A stretch of DNA of 64,000 nt from Lichenostomus cassidix (lineage: Eukaryota; Chordata; Aves; Passeriformes; Meliphagidae), in the NCBI GenBank assembly GCA_008360975.2, contig CM039193.1, positions 10,654,501 to 10,718,500 on the forward strand, read 5' to 3'. This document shows, piece after piece, positions 1 through 14,200 of this stretch (its first letter is position 1; each line of letters begins with the position of its first letter). A program made the position numbers and the translations under genes. A model generated the notes under the pieces. The model saw only the letters and a program-made list of their open reading frames with translations. It was not told the origin of the DNA and searched no databases.

Positions 1-3000
1 CTAACCAAGCTCAACAGCAACATCTGCTGGGCAACAAGCAACTAGAGGAAATTAGTCTGATTAAATGGAAGCCTATTACTCCTTCTTATAAACATGTGAA
101 CTTCTGCTGCAAATTTAGAATGCCCAGCAAGACATATTCCTTGTATAGAAAGCAGATGTGACTTCTAAACAGATATGCGAACAACAAGGTAAAATTCCTC
201 CTAAATTTGCATGTGGTCAGAAAAACCTATTATCTACCATTACCTGCTCACCAAGATACTTCACAGCAAAACACCGAAATTAGGGGGGATTAAAATTCCT
301 CCTATGCTGGAGGAAATCTCTTCCATCTAGGTGGTTCAATTCCACCTGAAGAACACCCATGGTACACCCTGAGCTACTTTCTTTCCTAAGGGAGCAGCCT
401 GCACTTGCAAGGCCTGAGGCAGTGAAGTATTTATCAACCACATTACTCCCATCTACACAGAGGAGAATGGCAGCTAAGACCATTAGAGCTCCTCTCCCTC
501 CAGGTACCTTACCATATTCCTTATTAAGCTCAGAAAAAAAAAAAGCCTGCTATGGTAGGATGACATTATTGGAGCAGAAGCATAGCTAATGGTCCCCACT
601 TAATTTGGGCACAAACTGATACTCCACCTAGATTAATTACAATGAAAACTCCTATTTTTACCCCAGATGCATGAAATTTGATGGACTACTTCTACACTAG
701 TGGGGAAAAAAAAAAAAAAAGAAAATGCACATGGTTGGCAACAGCTTCAAGGTTGCATTTAGACATTCAGCACAATTTGGAACAAGGGCAGTGACCTGAG
801 AGGTGACCTCTGAAGAGCCATCAGATGGGAAAGGGTGTTGATGCATCCCACTTCTGTTCTCAGGAAAGGAACAGTATCAAATTCTTACTTGAGCAGGGAA
901 CCACCTCTTTTTGCAGATCACTGTTTAACAGGAAATCACAGGCAAGCAGGTTTTTAACAGAACCCTATGATAACCTTCAGTAGCACAAAGCTTTGAAAAA
1001 TTACACTGCAAAATGCTGAGTCTTGAACAGGAAACAGCACAGCAGCTGGGGAGACAACTTTTTAAATTATAGAAAACTATAGGCTGGACTGACATTCATT
1101 ATCTTTAAAATTGCAGGTGGCTCTGCAGTTTAAAGCTCCCATACTTTTTCAAGTTTTGTAAATGAAACAAAATTCTTCTATGCTCAAAAATTAGGAAAAA
1201 GGGTTTAAGAAACATGTAAGCTTATTTTCAGCTGATATAGTGATTGTTGTCATTACTGTTGTTGCTTTGGAGGGAAGTTTTTCTGGTTTGGGGCTTTTTT
1301 TCAGGGTGCTGCTTTGTGTGGTTTGTTGGTTTTGAGGGCTTGGTTGTTTTGGTTTGGTATTTAACATATCTTTATTTCCAATCCCCCTTTTTCCACATTT
1401 AGCTGTTAAACTAGGAGAGCATATCATATGAAAATACAAAAATGAGTGGTTGCTCGGGTCCTCAGCTGGGAAGAGAACAGCTTTTGTAAGGAACCTTTCA
1501 TGCATTGGAATTTTGGAAGCTGGTGGGGGGGGCAGTCAGAGTTTCAGCTTGACAGTGCCAATTACAGCTACAGCGAGATGAACCAAGGAACAAATCCATT
1601 CTGTTGAGAGGATGGAGAGAAGGGAAGAGACATGAACCTGCATGTCTGAAAAAAGAAAGGGGCTTGAAATCATCTGCCAGACAGTGAACCACTTTTCCCA
1701 TAGCAAAAGCATTAGGCTGAAGATGCAGTGAATGTACATGGAAAGCTCTCAGACCTAATTGGAAGAGCACTGGTTATTTAACAAATGTATCCTTAGTCTA
1801 ATGTTCTATTCAAGTAAGTATTAAACTTTTTCTAAGCTTTTTTCTTTTGGACAGTAATTATACATAGCCCTGCTTCATCTGTCTGTTTGATCAATTTTTA
1901 CTCGATTCCTACTGTATCATCCTTCAAGGTTGCCCATTATCACAAAGTCTTCAAGGCTAAAAAGGCTCTAAACCCCCAATGTAATGCGCAGACAGGAAAA
2001 AGAAATCCAGCTAACTCCAGTTCCTTCCCTCCCTCACAAGCTTGCAGGTGTTCTATTTTCATTGTCCAAAAATCAAAGTCATCAGCTCATTTCCTTTCCC
2101 TTAGTACAGCCCCTTTTAAGAAGCTACTTTCCATCATGTTTTACTCAGCACTCATAAATAATATAGATAATTGCAGATGGTCACAGCAAACAAGCAGAGA
2201 AAGTATATAGACACAGTACAAAGGAAACGATAAAAATTCTGATGTGCTCCAAAAGCAGAAAGAATTCCTGGCAAATAGAAGCAGCTGCATCCAGGTCATT
2301 TTTTTAGTTGATATACAGCAATCAGAGAGCCAAAAATAATACAGGGACAGACTTTAGACAAAGCTACACAAGGGTGCTGGCAGCTCAGCTCCCCCTGCAG
2401 CAACACATTTCCTACCTCATCCTCATGTGCAAAACACAGCTATTTCTTCCCTAAAAATTTGCATTAGGAAGGAGGAATACTGGTCATAGAAAGATAGGTT
2501 TAAAACTGCTGAAACTCCAAAACAGATAAGCAGCATTCAATTAGGAGGATACTACGCTGGCTATAATAAGGAACTCTTAAGAGAGTCCACCCAGCCGCCC
2601 AAGAGTTAACATCATGCCTTTCTCATCAAAACCTCTTCCAAGAGGTTAAGCACACAATAGACTATCTAAAGCACAGCTAGAAAGGCTGCTTGAAATTCCA
2701 CACATGTGCCTCAGCAATGTATTTCTATTAATGTCCAGTGTGTGTCAGCGTGAAGATAAGGTACCAACATCATGTCCAACCAGCCAGCTAGAGAATGGGA
2801 CGCCGTGTAAAACATTGTCTGATGCTTAGAATCCCAGAGAACAGCGGCGTTTGCAATCTCACCCGCTGCACACGTGCCTGATAACACCACCAACGAGGAG
2901 AGGCAGCAGTAGCAAACTGTCCTGCAGCTTTGGGAAAGTAAAAAGACAGAGAGCGAGAAAGAGGGAAGCAGGCAAGGATTAAAATAAACATCGGCAAATT

Positions 3001-6000
3001 GGGGCAGGTTTGAGGATGCCCAACTGTAGCAGGGGGACTAAACAAACTGTAAAAAGCCTCAGTGAAATTTCATCTTAGTATCAGCTCACTTTAACTCTTC
3101 TTTAAGGTGAGAAATAAAGAAATAACATCAGTGTTTATTTTGATGATTCAGACCATACCATTTAGACTCCATTTCATCTGCTAGTATGATCCAACAAAGC
3201 CATTTGTAGTGGGACTTGTGGAAGACACTGTATTTGAGAAAATATGATCCTGACCAAGGCACACCTGCTCTGGTGGGCCTGAGAAGCTCATGTGTTCCCA
3301 GGAGCAGCTGGTGTACTCATGGGAAACTCACTGCAACACCCATGCCAGTTGTGCTGTGCACTGACAGGTGCTGTCACACAGACACATTCCAGCCCACCAG
3401 GAATTTTCCTATTAGCTGAACATCTTGCTAATATAACCTGCAACTTACCTATGAGTGAGATTGGTAAACTGGATGTGGATGAAGGTGTGGAATGTAGTGA
3501 TTCCGACTTGGACACCACAGTGCATGGAGGAGGTGGTGATCCATGAACAGTTAAGATACAGAATGACCTTTGAGCCTCTTTTGTGCTGTTTATCCCCCCC
3601 ACCAAAGGAACTTTAAATTAGAGAAGAATTCTGCTACTCCACAGTAGTCTAACAGTAGAATAAGAAGATGCACTATTAGATTTGCTGGACCATTCACAGA
3701 AAAATATCAACATATTATTCTCCTATTTCTTTATTAATTATTTAATAGTTATAAATAGGGGAAAATGAAGGCTAATCTTATCTTTTACTTCTTAAGTGAT
3801 GAAACGGCTTTACAGTAACCATAAGTCAGAACAAATGAATCTTGAAGTTTCTGTGGAGTATATAAACTTGCTAGACAAAAAAAAAAGTGTGAAATACGGG
3901 CACAGAAAACTGAAGGCAAGACAGGGGAAGTGGGCAGCACCACAGACAACTTCAATTTGTTGCAGCTGTTGGATTTTAAAAAAGGCCAACCTTGTGATAA
4001 GGTCCCTTAGCTCAAGAGACTACAAAAACGAGAAGCTCAAACGACCATCAGCTGCTGAAATCTGCAAAAACTCTCCAAACACAAATTAACCTTCAGTCAG
4101 GAGATAAAAGACTAGCTGCAGAAATTGGAAGCTGTTAAAAAAAGTGCTATAAATGTCTGACAAATCATAGCAGCAGTAGCAGGAAAATAAGCAGTACATA
4201 GGCAGAATCTAACCCTTAGCCAGATAACACCTTCTCCTTCCCTCAAGAGAAGAGGACGTTCTCTTTTGTGTTGGCTGTGTTTTCACTTTCTGCCTTTATT
4301 GTAGTGCACATTCTCCAAAATTGCTTTAGTTAAATTTAGACCTCACTGATGCTCCAGAGACCAGAAGTTATTAGCTTGCTGGAGGTAGAAGACATGTAAA
4401 TCCTCACCATGCCAAGCTTAAATTTAATGCAAACCGTTCCAAAGTCCATCACTTAACACTCCAAGATTATTTCCTATAGGGATGCCTTAAATCTTTAATG
4501 TTTTAATGGTTTCATTTAAAAAAGTAATTCTTTCACTGCAAAAAATATACCCACCTTTATAGCAGAAGGTAGCAGACAAAGAGGAGCCCAACTGTAGGGA
4601 AAAGGAGGGATGTTCTGGCCTGAGACTATAGAATAACAGACCCCTAACTTTAAAGTGTCCCTACACTAACACATTTGCTTCAGGAGAAAGTCTGGAGAAG
4701 TGTCTAAAGCTCACACGGCAAGAATGAGGACAAGGAACAAGGACTGAAGCTATTTAAAACCCCCTGTCATTAGCTTGCGACATTTGGTAATAAATCATTA
4801 AGTCTCAAACCTAAAAATACATGTTTCCATTTGTATCAACATATTTAAAAGGCAGCTTTTTTCAATTAGTGCAAGAATTAGCTGTCAGTTAGTGAGAGCA
4901 AATCAAAAACAACTGCATTGCAACTTCCAGCCCAAGATAACTGCCAATCCTGCCAACCTAGTCAGGGCTCTACCTGGTTCAGCAAGCACTGAGGGCAGGT
5001 CTGGGTGTTTGACACACAGCATGTGAATGCTCTGCAAAGAGCCCAACCACAGCAAACCACCATCTCCAGGAGGTGCCGCCCCCACAACTGGTGCCACCCA
5101 TACTGTTAGATAGGAATGAATATTCTAATAACTAAATGCACCACTCATTTTCTAAAGAAAACATAAAAATTAGTCTAAAAAAATAGGTATCTTTCATAAA
5201 CACGTGTTGCTAATAACTGCAATATCAATGAAAATGAAACTGAAGGGGCTTTTTCCTGGTTTTGCACTATTATTTAAAACAAGCCTTCATACTTTCAGAT
5301 TTCACTCAATGTTTTTCTGCCTCACCCATAAAAAATAAAGAAATATTTACAGAAAATAAAAAGCCAGGAAACACCAAACCCCCATGTGCTAGCTATGTCT
5401 CCTTCCAGAACCAACCTATTTCCTACACACGGGTTTACAACTCTAGAAAGGGAAGGGTGTGCTGTATTTTAGCTGCAGAGCCAACAGGACCAAACAAACT
5501 GTCCCTGAGGTGAGCAGTTTCCAAACCATAATGCAAAGCTCAAAGAGACAATACCTCTCATTACATCAACTCAAACAGGGAGGAAAAAAAAGACAAGTTT
5601 TGACAATAGAGGCCTGACCTCAAAAGCAGCAGTGTCACTTCACTGATGGCTCCATGCTGTCACAGTTCCAACAAACACCATACTACTGCTGGGCCTCATC
5701 CGGTCACCGCGGCTTGTCACAATGATAGGAGATTACACACAACAAAACCCCAGTTAATCTAGGAATGCTTACCTATGGCTAATCAGGCAGGATGAAGCTG
5801 ATCCCCAGCTTATCACAAAGTAAATGAAAGCCTTAACAAACTAAATCATGTTCAGTGCCATTTCTAAAACAATCTTCAGTACCAGCTCAGCTGCATCTAC
5901 AGCTGGCACTGATCAACAACAGTGGGCAATTCACAGCAAAAAAACTCCACAAGATTCACTTAAAGCTTCATCAATTACCACAAATATAAAGGCAACTTTC

Positions 6001-9000
6001 CACAAATAGGCCAATAGAATCATTACTACATCCCTACAAAGTGAAAAAGAAAATATCTGATCACTTCGTACCACCAAAATTCTCCTCCATTGTACCCATC
6101 GATGAATTGGCTGTTTATGCTATTTTCAGCAATTTAAAGCAGTTTTACCTCCACATTCTTTGAAATGGAGAAGAAAACATACCAGTTAAAATGTCAGCAG
6201 CCCAATATACACTAAACTAAAGGTGAAAGTGTCCACAGTATGCCAAAGCAAAGCCCAAGAGCTCAGAATGCCACATTCACGAGGTGACACTGTTATCAAA
6301 ACCCACTGCCTGATCAAATGCATTCCCAGTCATGCATTCTTCCTTCATTCCACCTTTCCTGAATCAAGAAGAGGAGATGAGAGGCTCTGAAAAACAAAGA
6401 GATTATATCTGGGCAAGAAATCATCTGAAAGAATTCAACAGCCAATGACCAATTATAATCAGCTATTGGAGCAACCAGAGACAAACTCATATCCTCGTAT
6501 TTTCTTCCAGGCCCGTAATTTGAGCCACTCTAGGTCACAACAGCCCAATGCTGGGACCACCACAAAGTGAAGGTTGCAAACCAGTGAACAGGCCTGATTA
6601 GAAACACTTGCAATAGCAAGCTGTCCATCATGGACAGCTGGATAAACTTTCTCAGCAATTTAGGAATTCTGTGCCCAGTCTGTTTTCACGCAGCAACCAG
6701 TGCCCGTCAGTCTTGTCTGAAACAGCTGGTCATAGTGCAAAGTCTGTCCTACCATCACCCCATTTCTCAATTCACTCTTTCAAAGTGAGAAGGAAGATGA
6801 TGACTTTTGGTCAATAACTCTGACAAAGCCATTATCCTTGGGGTATTAAATGGGGAGATAAGAACTTCAGGGCTTTGCACAAATCATATTAGTTCAATTC
6901 TTAAATCCGGGTAATGCTTCTTTTCAAAGTATTAATTTCATTTATTCTATTTGCTCTCCCTCTGTCCTGATAACACAAGTGCACATGGCCCCTAAATGAG
7001 ATCCTCCTATTTTATAAGTTATAATCCTCCCTTTCTAGAGTAGTAATGAGATGTCTTCGCTTAATCGCTTTTATTCCCCCCCAGCTTCTGCTTTTATCCA
7101 TTCCCATCCCACATTGATTTGTCTTAAAGGTTTCAGTGAAAACCATCAGGCAGAGAGGCACTGGCTCCAAGAGGCACCCGATGCATATGCTGCACATGCT
7201 GCTCAACTTTCAGAGATTAGAAAAGCAAAAAAGAAGGAAAAAGAGCAGCTTTGTTTGCAAAGTTTCCTTTATTGGTAGGAAAGAAATAAAAAAACCCCAA
7301 AAACCAAAAGAACAGAGAAGTTAAGAGAACACATTTTGATTAATTGGAAATGAAAAAGGAAAGGCTTCTGGTACAGGGGAATGGTGAGACTATTCACAAC
7401 ATAGTGAAGCAATTAAATAACTTGACTGCAACTTTGCAAGTTCCTCATGCTAGAAATAGAAAAGGATTTAAAGATAGCTGTGTTAATTCTTGGGTATTTC
7501 ACATGAGACTTAAGGCACGCCACCAGCATTAGTTAAACACCCTAGGCCTTGCTCTGAAGTACTGTACATATAATCCTTGTTGTGTTCTAAGTACCCACAG
7601 CATTAAATTATTCAAAGAGTCCAGTCAGCACCATGATCCTGCAGTGCTGTACAAACAAACAAAACATTTTATCTCTAATACAAATTGGGGAGAGTTCTTC
7701 TACAGCAGCTTAGCTGACTACTTCCACTTGAGCCAGTCCCCAGGGTTAATCAAAAAGCCATACTCAAAGAGGAAAGTGAATGCTGCACTATTACTTACAG
7801 AGCTGTTTTGCTTCTTAAACTAAAGCTGTAAGGAGTTTTACTCAAAACCTAAGGTATCTAGAAGCTAAGTACCTTGTTCAAAGTCATTAAAAGAAAAAGA
7901 AAGATCAAGAAAAAATGTAGAACAGGACCCAGGTACTTAACTCTAAATCCCTCTTGAAACCAATACGCTTCAAGGAGAAAAAAAATAAGCAAAAACACAC
8001 AAACCACAGTAAAATAACAATAAGTTTTAATCTGTACCCTGCCCCATAAACAATCAAGTAACTAGCCCCAGAAGCTGACAGCAAGTTCCCTATCAGAGCT
8101 TAATTCTTGTCCACCCTCTCTTCATGTGCACTATATAATAACACTGAAGTGCTTATAGCAATATTTCCAATAATAAAAGTCAGTGAGTGAATATCATAAA
8201 GAAAAGATTAAATGACAAGCAATGTTCAGCACAATCAAAATGAAATCACTTCAAAATACAGCTATGGTACTTGGATTTATAACAAGTGGTTTGGTTAAAG
8301 GAGAATGTTCCAGCACTGCTGGAGACAACAGTACGAGAGAGGGCTACTACTCACTGAACTATAGATATATTAAGGGCACAGGGCAGCACAAGATCTTACT
8401 GCAAATACTGAAGAAATAAATACTAAAAAAACTTTCTAATTATTTGTGGCATGGTTATGAATTTTTACCAAATTAAGTGCTGCCTAAGAAGCAAATTATG
8501 AGTTCATGGGAGTTGCCCTGTTTTTAACCACACTTCCCTAGTAGGTCACAACAACAACAAAAACAACCCTGGAAGTTTCTCCCTTATAAATGCAAGCAGA
8601 TAATTTCCATTGCTACCTGCACCTGGATTACTACTAGGTACCTTGAGTTACACTATCTTCTACCTGAAAGACAAGACTGCCACAAGAGCTGGATGAGCAG
8701 CTTACACCCAGTATTTGTCCCGTTTGCTGGGGCTAAAGAACACAAGATCAAGAAACACTCAAGCCCTATTCCTACTAAGGGAAGATAACAATACTGGAAG
8801 ACAAAGGACAGACATCATTTGAGTAGGATTGACTCAGTACAATAAGGTAACCATAGCTGATACAGCAAGTCGGATAGGGACCCCAATAATTTAAGTCTGG
8901 CCAAAACAGCTCCTGCTTAGGAAAATACCCAGAAGCTGACAAACAATAGTTCTGCCCCCATCTTTGCAAGGACAGACTAGACTATCCCATTTTTTAAGGA

Positions 9001-11237
9001 CCTTAATTTATGACTGAGCAAGAAATAGTTAAACAGCAATGCAATTTAACAGTTTCTCATTCTTGGACCACATTCTGGGCTAACATACCATGGTCACTGT
9101 TTATCACAAGGGAACCCTGATCAGATTTTTACAGGGCATCACGTATGTAATGCCTGGATATGCAACACTACAGGATCAAAAGCTAATTCACCTAATAGAA
9201 AATCTTCTGTATGTAAGCAGTCAGGTCCCAACTAATTTTAGAGGTGCCCTCTTCACATTTCACAAATACTGCTTGTCACATTTCTCCAGGATTACACTCC
9301 ACCTCATTGCAGGGCAAGGTTCTACTTTGAGCAAAGCCACATCTTTAGATTGGACAATAAATCCACCAGCTTCTTCCCCTTGTTTTTACAGAAGCCAGTT
9401 AATTGCATTCATAAAGAGAATATTCTCTTTCTAGTGAAAAGAGGGTTAATACTGCACCTGCTGACCCAGATGTCCTATGCAGAGGAGCAGCAGTCACCTG
9501 CCTCAGATACCACTGATCTGAAGCTCAGCAATGATGCAACACCCCATTGTCAGGATACAATCTACCAAGAGGAAATTTCCTGCAACACAGCAGCCCTTCA
9601 CAAGCTATATGCATCTAGGAGAGCAATCTCAGAGACCTACCAATCCAATCATACACAAATTTTATCACGGAGACAAAAAGCACAGTCAGGTCCAAAACCA
9701 CAAACAGACCAATTCACTGGAAGAAGAAAATTTCCTTAAAGACTAGTAACCACTAAAGTGAAAATACAACCTCTTGCTTTCGAAGCCTTTAACTCTTAGA
9801 ACAGCAGAATTTGCAAGGGTATAGGTGGGAAATACTGTTATACACCTGCTCAGTTCATATGCTCTCCATTAGCAGCTACTAGAAATCACTATCAGAGATG
9901 GACTACAGCTATAAAGACCTTTCCTTTGAACCACTATGGCCATTCTCATATAAGTTTTATTTATTCAGTCCACAAAAATATATTTATAACCTCAAAATGC
10001 TTCACATTTCACCTGGGTAAGCCAGGCCCATAAGCAATCAATATATTGAAAAAAACCCCAAACCTCAGAAGGATTCTTTGTTTAAATCAAGCACAGATTG
10101 ATTAAGATACAGATCAGTACCACGGAAGAACCACAGTAAAGACTATCCATACTCCAATCTGTCCTTTCCCTAAACTATCCTTTCAATATGTACCAGGCAA
10201 AGAGAATTACTCTTAGTCTAGCTCTCTCAATAAAGTTTTAATACCACAGTCTAAATGAATGGGCAGTTTGATCTCCCTGTAGCAAACGTGGTCCCACCTC
10301 ACTGTCACACTCTGACACCACAGTAGATCAGGAAAATGTGGCAGTTCCAGCAAGACTCTGCACTGCTCACAGGCAGTAGACCATTGCCACAGGAATGGCA
10401 GTATGTAAAATAGTATCACGTGAATATTAAGCACCAATGACAATCCCAGTGTACTGCAGTGATTGACAGAAGTCTTTTGCTCTACTCAGCCTCATCTCAC
10501 TGTACTTCTGCCTCCAGCACTGCTCTTCTCAGCACTGGTATGACAGCAACCCAATGGGTCATCTCAACAACACCAAGGTGCCTCACTAATGGTAAAATCT
10601 GCAGCAAGAAGTCACCAAAAGTAAGTCTGCCTGCCTGGCAAGAAGAAATTGCTTTGGGAGGCAGTGCTGTGTACAAAAAGGGTTTATGCTTCCTAGTCCC
10701 TAAAAATCAATCCTAGACCTTCTTCAAAGGTTACAACACTTGACAGTTTTATAAGAGTTCTTCTGCTACCAGCATCATCAAAGACTCAAAGGAAGACATT
10801 ATTACTTTTTATTAATTTGTGTATGTGCACAGTTATACCCTAGAAAAAAGAGAGCAAAGTCTCAGGATACATCAGGTCAGCAGAATGTGATCCTGTATAT
10901 ATTGAAACATTCATTTCATACACTTGAGAGTTGAAAAGAGTTCTCTGTAGCTAGACAAGGACCCCATATACACACACATACACCATACTCCCTGCCACTG
11001 GTAAAGCTGTCCCCAGCACAGCCATTGTTCATGCCTTTGCAGCACTGAGTGACATGATGCAAGTGGAGCTTGCAGCTGCACTGTGAGCCAAATGTGAAGC
11101 GATGAGTGAGGTGAGGAGTGCTTCAGCCTAAACCCAAGTTTCTAAGTTCATCACACAAGTGACATTAAACAAATCCCTTCAGGCAGAGCTATTTTAGCCT
11201 GTCCTGCAGGGAAACATAGCAGGGGTTTGTTACTCAC
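1..11237. other. Gene-empty stretch, inferred CHCHD6 intron 4
   Basis: No exon, RNA gene or recognisable transposon could be supported here. Open frames are short, overlapping and without family resemblance. The stretch is A+T-rich, with a 15-nt poly-A run at 706-720 and small A-rich or CAA-rich patches. CHCHD6 exon 4 ends at 11238 with a good donor and no stop codon, so the gene must continue to the left. I infer that this stretch is its next intron. Mammalian CHCHD6 is known for very long introns. The C-terminal coiled-coil and CHCH exons were looked for by eye and not found. Confidence 0.5.
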
Positions 11238-14200
11238 CCGCTGGGCTGTTCTCTGCCTCTCCTCATTAATATTGTTCCTTTCCCTGGCCTCACTGGCTGC
11301 TTCCCTTTCTCTTTTGGCCAGCCGGAGCAACTCCTCATGGACCAGTGCCTGTTCTTGCTCATACCTGTATGAGCACCAAAAGCAGAGAGAAGGTCATCAG
11401 CAGACTTCTGGCAGCAGGGTCTTGGCTTGTCATGGAGTACCCCTGCTTAGAGCCAAAACACAAATCCGGAGTCTGTTTGACACAAAATCTGCTCACAATC
11501 CCATTATCAGCAGGAATTCAAAAGCCCAACACCCTTTAAATATGATCTGCAATTCCAGTGAGGTACAATTCTGGCAACAATAGACATAGTACCACATAAG
11601 CTTCAGTTATATTTAGCTCTATTAAGTACTTAATTATCACCTGAAAATAGTGAAAATAGGAAGGAGTTAGCTAGACAAATAGACGCTGCTTTGGAAAAGA
11701 TCAAGGGACATACAACAATAAAAGGAGTCAGCCTGGCTGACAATGCTGCTCTTTGGCTCATAGACAGGAAAGAAAGTCACACAAAATGCATGCAGCAACA
11801 GCACTAAGAGAAGCAGCCCTGAACTGAAAAAGGCTTCAAAGGGGATTCTCAAGCATTAAAATGTAATCATAGAATAGAATACAATCACAGAATTGTTAAG
11901 GCTGGAAAAGATCAAGTCCAACCACTAACCCAATGCCACGACATTCACCACTAAACCATGTCCCCAAGTGCCACATCAACAAGCCTTTTGGACACTTCCA
12001 GGAATTCCACCACTTAGCTGGGCAGCCGGTTCCAGTGCCTGACCACCCTTTCAGTGTTTCCCTCATACCCAATTTAAACCTCCCCTGGCACAGCTTGAGG
12101 CCATTTCCTCTGGTCCTGTTACTTGTTACCTGGGAGAAGAGCCTGACCCCCACCTGGCTACAGTCTCGTTTCAGGTGTTGCAGAGCCCTAAGGTTCCCCC
12201 TAAGTCTCCTCTTCTCCAGGCTAAACACCTCTAGCTCCCTCAGCTGCTCCTCATCAGACCTGTGCTCCAGCCCCTTCCCCAGCTCCATTGCCCTTCTCTG
12301 GACACACTCCAGCCCCTCAATGTGTGTCTTGTCATGAGGGGCCCAAAACTGAACCCAGGATTTGAGCTGTGGCCTCACCAGTGCCCAGTACAGGGGGACA
12401 ATCACTGCCCTGGCCCTCTTGGCCACCTGGCTCATGTTCAGCCACTTTCAAACACACACTCATTATGCTCAGACTGATGTAAAACACGGACATAAGCATA
12501 CATAGATATATTCCAAAATGAGCTAAACTACTGTCTTTTTCAAGAACTTCACCTCACCTCCTGTAGAGCTCCTGCTCTGCAGCAGAGTCACTTGCCATTG
12601 GTGGCTGAATTCCTAGAAAAGAGAAGAAAAACCTGTGACAACTAATAGTTATGAAACAGTGACACCAACAGCATTATCTTCAACCAAGCACACTGAATAA
12701 GGCATGCTACAGAAATCTTCTGTGTGAGGATATTAACTCCTCAAACCTTTATTATACAGAAACACAAGCATGGTTGTAGACCTACTTTCCATTTTCTTCC
12801 TCTAGTTCCAATAAGTCTTCCCCTCGATCTCCTCCTCTCCTTATAATTACAAGAGATTCCACAAGTGGAGATGAAATTATCTGATGGAGGTCAGGCCATC
12901 CATAAGGCTAAATCTACATTCAGGAAAGGCATAGGCTGACAGCAAACAAATCCCTAAATGCAAAGGCCTGGTTCCCTAACTTCATGCAAGTCTGGATGCC
13001 TTAATAAAATCCACACTACTGATATATATCAACAAAGCATATTTGAGCACCAATAGAAATTAAATAGTTTTCTGACCTGTAAAGAAAGATGAGTTCAGAA
13101 ACCAAGTTTTCATCATCCACTTAGTCTAAGCTGTGCCAGACAGACTATCCTTCCCTATCAGCTTCTTTCCAAAGAATAAAAAGCACTACTTCCCTCACCC
13201 ATGCACCATATACTCCCACTGTGCACGTGAAACAGACAAGGCAGCTTGCCAGAAATTAAAGACAAAATACTCCTACCTTGTTTATTGCACTGAAATGCTA
13301 GAAATGTTTACAGAGTGATCCAGGCTAATCAAAGAGCTCCTCTCACAACGAGGTAGTAATGAAAAACACAGGCATCCTCTGTAACACACATTGGCAGCAC
13401 TGCTCCAAGAGTACCTGTAGGTCTGGGTTTCCCTTCTGCAGCCAGTGAAGATGGAGCTGTGCCATTGGATGCACGGGGTGATCTCTGGTTGTCCCTTTTA
13501 CTTTCTTTCATCCGGTTCACTACATCTTCAGTGAGCTGAAACATACAACCAGGGAAGACATTAACCAAGTCAGGTTCTGGTGTGTATTTCACTGGGAACC
13601 TCCCTGTTTGTTATTCCCATGATGCTATAAAAGTATTGTCAGTTACCTCATTGCAATGTTGCTCTAACCCAGGTGGTCAGCACCTGTATGTTGACTTTAC
13701 ATTTTTAAAACCCATGCCCTATCAGTAAGTGACAAAACCTCCAATCTACTGCCTGATCCTAAAAACTTCACTAGACAATCTTCCACAAACACCAACAAAG
13801 GTGGAAAGCACCCCTAAACAAGTCAACCCTTTGTATAGGGAGAACTTTACCAGAAGTGGAAGGAAAAAAAAAAAAAAGAAAAGTTAACTTGAAGTCTTCT
13901 GGCAATTCAGTCCAAAAGGCTTCTCACAGCACTGTTAAAATTGAACCTTTCCTCCTCCCAAGGTCAGAAGGTCTGGCTGCAGAACAAAATGAAGTGGGGT
14001 TGTTCCCCCACCTATACTTGCCACAGTATTTTTAGTTATGCCACTACTACCCAACTGAACAGCATTTTTAACATCTTCATTATACTTTGCTATCATGACC
14101 AGTTCCTGATTTTAAAGACACAAATCCTTGTCTATATCCTGTAAAAAGAAATTAGGCAAAAACAACTTTATCTCCATCAAACACTTTAACAGGGAGACAG

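Noticed and set aside
1..11237. Later CHCHD6 exons encoding the CHCH domain
   Set aside because: I searched by eye for the coiled-coil and CX9C coding patterns on the minus strand and found none. Mammalian CHCHD6 introns are very long, so absence is plausible.
11896..12435. A 179-codon open frame on the minus strand as a host gene
   Set aside because: It is the reverse-transcriptase tail of a truncated CR1 element and its frame departs from CR1 protein in the last third.
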